IMG/VR virus record: IMGVR_UViG_3300033148_000376
Coordinates: 1 to 49,461 of that record
From: a virus
Strand: one strand, 5' to 3'
Length of the DNA: 49,461 nt
Part shown: piece by piece, positions 45,002 through 49,461 of the stretch
Numbering within the stretch: the first letter of the stretch is position 1
How the letters are laid out: the number at the start of each line of letters is the position of its first letter
Notes under the pieces: model-generated
Told to the model about the DNA's origin: nothing
Seen by the model: only the letters and a program-made list of their open reading frames with translations
The model's database searches: none
Translations under genes and position numbers: made by a program

Positions 45002-48000
45002 ATGGGATGTCCAAATAAGAATACAAAACTATATACTAGATTAGCAACTCAGTTCTCTGAAGATAACATCTTTAGAATCTGGGATACTGTTACATCTGAT
45101 GATTTCAATGCTTGGTACGGTACTCGTAACAGAGATAAAGACGGTATGCCTGAGATTAATAAGTATCTTGAGATATATGGTGAAGATGGTTCGGTAGGTT
45201 CTTTGTTTAAAAGTATTATAGAGCTTGAATCAGAAGATGATGTTAAAAGATTATTCCGTTCTAATAATACTCTAGGTGTTAAAAAGTATATGGGACAGTA
45301 CTACATCACTAAAGAGAGTAGAGAACATGGTGTACATATGGCTAACATTCTTAACACTAGATACCCAGGGTTACTAAACTTAGATACTAAGTGGAAACAA
45401 ACTGCTGAGATAGGTGTTGTAGATAAGTCACAACCTATAATTAGATTAGAGATTAACGAATCAGCATTACAAGATAGAGTTTTCTTATCACCTAAAGTTG
45501 AAGAAGTTGAGTCAGAAGATAAATCTGATAAAGGACTTACTTACATTATCAATAGATTACTAGAGTATTCTGAGAGATTACATAATAAGATCACTGACGC
45601 TAAAGCTAAAGGACATAACTCTATTGTTGAAAAAGTATCTTTACAAAGAGATAAGGTTTTAAATTCAATTGATGATCTGCAGAAAGATAGAGAGTTACAG
45701 AGTATTGCTAAAGTTGCAACCTCTAATCTAAAGTATGTAGAAACTATCTTTAATAAAGAAGGTGAGATTACTGCAGATGAACTTATTGAAGCTGAAGATA
45801 TTCTTAGTTTATATGAGAACTTAGATAAACGAAATCATGCAATGGGCGTACTATCTAAAGAAGACTTAGATAAAGTACTTGTTGTTGAGATAGATAAAGA
45901 TACTGGTAAAGAAACTGAAGTACTTGATTTTCTTGAGTCAACTAAACAAATACAAGCCGTAGTTAATGAAGCTGCTAAACTTAGAGCTACATTTGATGAG
46001 ATTGCTAAGAAGCTTATTGTAGATACTTACAATACCAATCATAACACAAATGCTTCAATAGATGATCTATTTGAAAACATTAAAGATATTAATCCTGCTG
46101 AGAGATTAACAAGAGATGCAGGAAGTGTCAACAACCAATTACTACAGATGTTACACGGTTTAAATGCATTTGCATCTAGACAAGCTGAACAACGTACTGT
46201 TAATGATTTAACAGAACTTGAAACTAAAACAAAAGCTCTTACTAATAAGAAAGAGGTTTTTGAGAACATGTGGCAAAAAGATAAAGATGGTAATATCACA
46301 GGTGGGTTAGTGGATGAGTACTCTCATGAGTATCATAAGATGGTTTCTAAGCAAGTTAGTGTACTTTATGATAGAAGTAGTACTAAAACACAAATTAAAG
46401 AAGCTAAAGATAAGCTATACGATAATCACGATTATGTAAATTATTTTGATGATATCTATTCGGACGGTAAAAAAGAGATAGATAGTGGTGAGTATGAGTT
46501 ATTATCAGAAACAGATCAAGCTAATTATAGTTTAGTAAGAACTTTATCAGATGAGCAGCAAAAAGAGATAGATAGACTTACTAACCTTTACGGTAAAGAT
46601 AAAGCTGAAGAACTTATTGCTGAAGCTAATACTAAATTCGATAACTTTAGAGAGCGTAGAAAACATAGATTTGAAGATATTGATGTTCAAGAAGCTACTA
46701 AAGTTGATAGAGATACAGCTAAAGAACTATGGGAGCTTGAAAATTCTCCAGTTGCTACACTTAAATCAATGTCAGCTAAAGAAGTTAAAACTGATACTCT
46801 AGGTATTCCAATTAAAAATAACTTTGATTTTGTAGTGTCAATGCCTAGAACTCATACACGTAGTAGTAAAGAAGCTACTAACTTTTATGATTCTAACTAT
46901 AGTAAGTTAAAAGAGAATACAAATTCTTTTGATTACTACAACTATACTAAGGGTAAGATCAATGAGTTATTAGGTTATTACCCACAAACATATCTTGATG
47001 AAAAGAGTGTTAAAGATGGGTTCATACCTACTTTAAAGAAACAAGAGTTTCGTAAACTTATTAAAGATGGTAAATTATCTATCATCAAAGGTACTGGAGA
47101 AATGGTTAGAGGCGGTGTATTTGGTAAAACATTCTCTACTACTACATCTCATATAAGCCCTGTTACAGGTCAACCTATTAATACTTTAGATATAGCAATG
47201 CTTGCACCTAAGTTTAATAGTATTAAAGAGGGTGAAGAAGTTAAATCTGATGATCTAGTTACAGATTTTGAAGATATCATGAGTGCTTTCATACCTTTGA
47301 GTAATACATACTTACACAAATCTAAGATAGAGGGTATATTTAATATTACTACTAACATGATTGGTGGTTTACAAGGAGTTAATACAACTGCTACTGGAGC
47401 TATTGAAGTACAAAGAGGTACTAATGATGCTTCAGTAAGTACTTTACCTCAGATGAAGAAGATGGCTCAATTTCAAAAAGAGGTATTTTATGGTATTCAC
47501 AGAAAAACTAGAGAGAAGTACAGTGATGTAAAATACATGACTAAAGAAGCTAAATCTAAAAAAGAGGAGCTTATTGTAGAGTTGGAAGAACTTGAGGTAC
47601 TATTAAAAGATGAACAAAATGTATTAACTGAAGAAGAAACTGCTCAATATACTAAACAACTAGAAGATACTCAACGAAAGTTATCTGATCTAGGTGTTAG
47701 TTTCTCAGCTACTAAAGCTACTAAAAAAGTATTAGGGTTCTATCAATACCTTACTTTAGCATGGAGTTTAACTTCACCAGCTATTGAATTTTTATATGGT
47801 GGTATCTCTAATCACACTCATGCAACGAGTGGTGTAGATTATACAGTTAAACAAAACAGAACAGCTAGAGCTATTGCTATAGCAGCTACAATGCCAGGTA
47901 GTAGTTCTACTAAAACTAGTAAGAAGTTTTTAGCTCTTGTTGAAAAGTATGGTGCTATAGGTGATGTTAATCATATTGAGAAGAAAAACTCAAATGCTTC

Positions 48001-48184
48001 TAAACAAGTAAGTTATGCTAAGAATTTAGTTTCAGCTTTTGGTTTAGCTAGAAATGCAGATATTATATCTAAAGGCGGTGTAATGGCTGCTACACTTATG
48101 AACACTGAAATTACAGATAAAGATGGTAATGTTTCTAACTTATGGGAAGCTTATGGGAAGCTTACAATGAAGAAGGTAATTTAA
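45002..48184 (+). CDS. Giant cargo-type protein, upstream part of a frame-disrupted gene, 1060 aa as read
   Basis: The ATG follows the polymerase stop by one base. The start MGCPNKNTKLYTRLATQF, with later RIWDTV, resembles the 'CPN' N-termini of large phage polyproteins. Residues to about 800 are mostly charged helices, including coiled coils. Near 910 comes a more hydrophobic segment (YQYLTLAWSLTSPAIEFLYG). The frame ends in a short tail (GKLTMKKVI) that arises only because of an 11-base tandem duplication at 48139-48164. Removing one copy joins it in frame to the following 300-codon frame through SNLWEAYNEEGNLKDEF, giving about 1343 residues. The gene is therefore either newly broken, split, or mis-assembled. 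Its role is probably a packaged or ejected virion protein. Confidence 0.75.
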   Translation: MGCPNKNTKLYTRLATQFSEDNIFRIWDTVTSDDFNAWYGTRNRDKDGMPEINKYLEIYGEDGSVGSLFKSIIELESEDDVKRLFRSNNTLGVKKYMGQYYITKESREHGVHMANILNTRYPGLLNLDTKWKQTAEIGVVDKSQPIIRLEINESALQDRVFLSPKVEEVESEDKSDKGLTYIINRLLEYSERLHNKITDAKAKGHNSIVEKVSLQRDKVLNSIDDLQKDRELQSIAKVATSNLKYVETIFNKEGEITADELIEAEDILSLYENLDKRNHAMGVLSKEDLDKVLVVEIDKDTGKETEVLDFLESTKQIQAVVNEAAKLRATFDEIAKKLIVDTYNTNHNTNASIDDLFENIKDINPAERLTRDAGSVNNQLLQMLHGLNAFASRQAEQRTVNDLTELETKTKALTNKKEVFENMWQKDKDGNITGGLVDEYSHEYHKMVSKQVSVLYDRSSTKTQIKEAKDKLYDNHDYVNYFDDIYSDGKKEIDSGEYELLSETDQANYSLVRTLSDEQQKEIDRLTNLYGKDKAEELIAEANTKFDNFRERRKHRFEDIDVQEATKVDRDTAKELWELENSPVATLKSMSAKEVKTDTLGIPIKNNFDFVVSMPRTHTRSSKEATNFYDSNYSKLKENTNSFDYYNYTKGKINELLGYYPQTYLDEKSVKDGFIPTLKKQEFRKLIKDGKLSIIKGTGEMVRGGVFGKTFSTTTSHISPVTGQPINTLDIAMLAPKFNSIKEGEEVKSDDLVTDFEDIMSAFIPLSNTYLHKSKIEGIFNITTNMIGGLQGVNTTATGAIEVQRGTNDASVSTLPQMKKMAQFQKEVFYGIHRKTREKYSDVKYMTKEAKSKKEELIVELEELEVLLKDEQNVLTEEETAQYTKQLEDTQRKLSDLGVSFSATKATKKVLGFYQYLTLAWSLTSPAIEFLYGGISNHTHATSGVDYTVKQNRTARAIAIAATMPGSSSTKTSKKFLALVEKYGAIGDVNHIEKKNSNASKQVSYAKNLVSAFGLARNADIISKGGVMAATLMNTEITDKDGNVSNLWEAYGKLTMKKVI
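48139..48164 (+). repeat. 11-bp tandem duplication that breaks the reading frame
   Basis: The unit CTTATGGGAAG occurs twice in a row, followed by CTTA (period 11 over 26 bases). Because 11 is not a multiple of three, the frame shifts. The protein sequence LWEAY appears twice, once at the end of the upstream frame and once at the start of the downstream frame, which shows a recent duplication. Confidence 0.95.
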
Positions 48185-49044
48185 AAGATGAGTTTGCTAC
48201 TGAAGAAAATATAACTAAATGGGAAGTAGATGTTGATTCTACTACACCAAATGATCAACTTAGGTTAGCTAATAAGATATCTGGTATCAACATGAAGAAT
48301 CATGGTAACTACGATAAGTACTCAGATATTGAAATTAACGCATCTGCATTAGGTTCTGCAGTTACTCAACATAGACGTTGGATGATTGAAGGTTTCGCTT
48401 CTAGATTTGAGGGTACTAGGTATAATACTAGATTAGAGAGGGAAGTAAAAGGTAGATATACTACTTACATGGATCTAACAAAACAGCTAGGTAAGAAAGC
48501 TACTATGGGTATTATGTTCAAAGCTCTAGCTAACCGTATGGCTTTAGGTAGTATCTCTACAGAGTCTGCTCAGAGTATTGCTGATAGATTTGGTAAAGAA
48601 GGTGCTGATACTGAGCTTAGTTTAGCTGATTTAGAAAATGTACGTAAAAACGCTGCGGGTTTAATGTGGACCTTTATGATATGGTTAGCATTAGCAATTG
48701 CTCAAGCATCTGTAGATGAAGATGATAAAGATAAATTCAGTAGCTGGAATTTCTTGATCAATCAAGGAGGTAGATTACAGCAAGATTTATTCATGTATAC
48801 TTCCCCAGGTACTGCAAGTGATGTAACAGGTCAATTTGTACCTGCTATGAGATTAGTTGAGAAGATGTCTAACTGGACTGACGCAGTTTATAACAAAGTA
48901 ACTGAAACTGATCCTAAGAAATTAGTATATCAGAGTGGTGCTTTAAAAGGTGAGAGTAAGTTAATTGATAAAACAAGTCAGTTAATACCAGGTTGGGCGC
49001 AGATTAATAAGATTAGAAGAACTTCACATAAGATATTTGAGTAA
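48142..49044 (+). CDS. C-terminal part of the disrupted giant cargo-type gene, 300 aa as read
   Basis: The first codon is an ATG created within the duplicated 11-base unit, with no ribosome-binding sequence before it. I read this frame as the natural continuation of the upstream gene rather than as a separate gene. It contains a phage-polyprotein pattern: RWMIEGFASRFEGTRYNTRL then KGRYTTYMDL (about 75-112). A hydrophobic helix follows (LMWTFMIWLALAIAQASV, about 173-190), then an acidic DEDDKDK and RLQQDLFMYTSPG. Such C-termini are found in large virion proteins of Bacteroidetes phages, and the helix could touch membrane. The coding quality looks the same as upstream, so there is no long decay. 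Confidence 0.7.
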   Translation: MGSLWEAYNEEGNLKDEFATEENITKWEVDVDSTTPNDQLRLANKISGINMKNHGNYDKYSDIEINASALGSAVTQHRRWMIEGFASRFEGTRYNTRLEREVKGRYTTYMDLTKQLGKKATMGIMFKALANRMALGSISTESAQSIADRFGKEGADTELSLADLENVRKNAAGLMWTFMIWLALAIAQASVDEDDKDKFSSWNFLINQGGRLQQDLFMYTSPGTASDVTGQFVPAMRLVEKMSNWTDAVYNKVTETDPKKLVYQSGALKGESKLIDKTSQLIPGWAQINKIRRTSHKIFE

Positions 49045-49052
49045 CGGAAGGT

Positions 49053-49077
49053 AAAAAAGCCCGTAGGCTTTAATTTT
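49053..49077. terminator. Bidirectional terminator between convergent arms
   Basis: AAAGCC (49056-49061) pairs with GGCTTT (49066-49071) around loop CGTA. An A run on the left (a U-tract for the minus strand) and TTTAATTTT on the right (a U-tract for the plus strand) let it stop transcripts from both sides. It sits between the last plus-strand gene and a minus-strand gene that end facing each other. Confidence 0.75.
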
Positions 49078-49294
49078 ACAGTACTTGTTTTAAAGCGTCT
49101 ATATTTATAAAACCTATAGTTTGAGCACACTCCATAGTTATATCAAATGATTCTACTTTAGAACCCTTTTGAGTAACAATATGAATATAGTGTGTAAAAT
49201 TATCAATTCTAATTTCGCTTATGTTTATTGTTTTCTTTTGCTCATCCATTGTTCTTGCTGGGTGACCGTATACTATTTTATCTTTTTTATTCAT
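49076..49294 (-). CDS. Hypothetical protein, 72 aa, minus strand
   Basis: The small polar protein begins MNKKDKIVYGHPARTMDEQK and then reads as strands and a helix (ISEIRIDNFTHYIHIVTQKG, SFDITMECAQTIGF). There is no recognised motif or membrane segment. The leader before the ATG is purely A/T (AATTTTAATTTT in the coding orientation read), which is a Bacteroidetes-like start without a Shine-Dalgarno. It is the first minus-strand gene met after the long plus-strand arm, probably in the same transcription direction as the methyltransferase next to it. The function is unknown. Confidence 0.6.
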   Translation of the reverse strand: MNKKDKIVYGHPARTMDEQKKTINISEIRIDNFTHYIHIVTQKGSKVESFDITMECAQTIGFINIDALKQVL

Positions 49295-49300
49295 AATTTT

Positions 49301-49333
49301 AATTTTATAGTAGTTGTAGGGGTTAAAAACAAA
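49301..49333 (-). promoter_or_regulatory. Possible promoter for the minus-strand 72-aa gene
   Basis: On the minus strand, TTTG (49333-49330) lies 20 bases upstream of TATAAAATT (49309-49301). The -33 element and its spacing fit the Bacteroidetes pattern, but the -7 box looks more like a general TATAAT box than TAnnTTTG. Confidence 0.3.
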
Positions 49334-49391
49334 CGATAACTTTCAGTAAAATAGCATTAAAACGCTTTTTGTCTCGGCTTTGTGCATAATA

Positions 49392-49461
49392 CTACATCAT
49401 GCCTTTAAATATGTGTGTTATTACATCTATTGTCCATCCATTACCTAGCATCTTATAGCGT
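49392..49461 (-). CDS. C-terminus of a DNA (cytosine-5) methyltransferase, partial
   Basis: On the minus strand the window edge yields 22 codons ending in TAG (49394-49392). They read RYKMLGNGWTIDVITHIFKG plus two Met. The LGNGWT(V/I)DVI(A/T)HI pattern is the typical motif IX/X end of phage and bacterial Dcm-type cytosine-5 methyltransferases, where the Gly-Asn-Gly contributes to the cofactor-binding fold. Such enzymes methylate phage DNA, often to avoid host restriction. Only the tail is present, so the catalytic PC motif and target specificity are outside the window. The 97 bases between it and the 72-residue gene contain only the possible promoter. Confidence 0.7.
   Translation of the reverse strand, partial: RYKMLGNGWTIDVITHIFKGMM

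Noticed and set aside
44988-45044. A perfect A_AAA_AAC slippery heptamer (44988-44994) one codon before the polymerase stop, suggesting a programmed -1 frameshift into the next giant gene.
   Set aside because: The -1 frame only adds 14 codons before a stop at 45042-45044. The next gene is in the +1 frame, so the heptamer cannot make the fusion; stop-start coupling is simpler.
48142-49044. A genuine separate 300-residue gene or programmed frameshift at the end of the giant cargo gene.
   Set aside because: The start codon lies in the duplicated unit, no ribosome-binding or slippery sequence is seen, and removal of one 11-base copy restores a continuous protein.
1-49461. Stop-codon recoding, as in some crAss-like phages.
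   Set aside because: Long genes read without internal TAG or TGA, and TAA, TAG and TGA all end genes with a start close behind.
1-49461. tRNA genes, CRISPR arrays, integrase or transposon remnants.
   Set aside because: Gaps are mostly under 100 bases and contain no cloverleaf, spaced repeats or terminal inverted repeats that I could find; a tRNAscan-SE run would settle tRNAs.

Overview
The window is the structural and transcription arm of a tailed bacteriophage genome. It most resembles the crAss-like phages (Crassvirales, podovirus morphology) that infect Bacteroidetes. The diagnostic signals are: a large terminase, portal, scaffold-like protein and major capsid protein of the crAss-like type in order; a run of ring (tail-stabilisation/IHF-like) genes; a 1555-residue muzzle-type protein starting with the GGINKDLA pattern; cargo-type proteins; and a giant protein with the single-chain (YonO/crAss-like) RNA polymerase motif DNDGD. 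The DNA is AT-rich by eye (roughly two thirds A+T). Leaders are A-rich with few Shine-Dalgarno sequences and a few TAnnTTTG boxes occur, which fits a Bacteroidetes host. TAA, TAG and TGA all act as stops, so I see no recoding. I saw no tRNA, rRNA, CRISPR array, integrase or insertion sequence.

Layout: 38-1267 holds a small unknown gene, a GroES-like co-chaperonin candidate and a conserved gene before the terminase. 1267-8739 holds TerL, portal, scaffold and major capsid protein, ending in a strong hairpin terminator. 8802-11689 holds post-capsid structural and connector genes, ending in a second terminator. 11777-15449 holds fibre and appendage genes, including two cysteine-rich proteins. 15527-17636 is a lysis cassette: zinc amidase, a membrane-anchored beta-rich protein, holin candidates and an inner-spanin-like protein. 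17636-20336 holds a second fibre block. 20339-21312 is a very AT-rich patch of small genes and a membrane protein. 21319-28940 holds a DEDDy exonuclease and the ring and muzzle genes. 28988-49044 holds giant virion cargo/ejection proteins, including the 3579-residue RNA polymerase fusion. After a bidirectional terminator at about 49053-49077, transcription switches to the minus strand with a 72-residue unknown gene and the C-terminus of a DNA cytosine methyltransferase. This convergence is probably the border between the late arm and the oppositely transcribed arm.

Many genes are coupled by TAATG, ATGA, TAGTG or GTGA overlaps, so translation is probably linked along operons. Family knowledge suggests the cargo proteins and the polymerase are packaged in the capsid and delivered through the portal, ring and muzzle channel to start transcription in the host.

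The observations most worth a second look are: an 11-bp tandem duplication at 48139-48164 that splits what looks like one 1343-residue gene; the fusion of an ejection-like region, RNA polymerase and zincin protease motif in one 10.7-kb gene; the GroES-like gene beside the terminase; an EF-hand-type loop in the portal tail; and three adjacent fibre genes with cysteine-rich ends.
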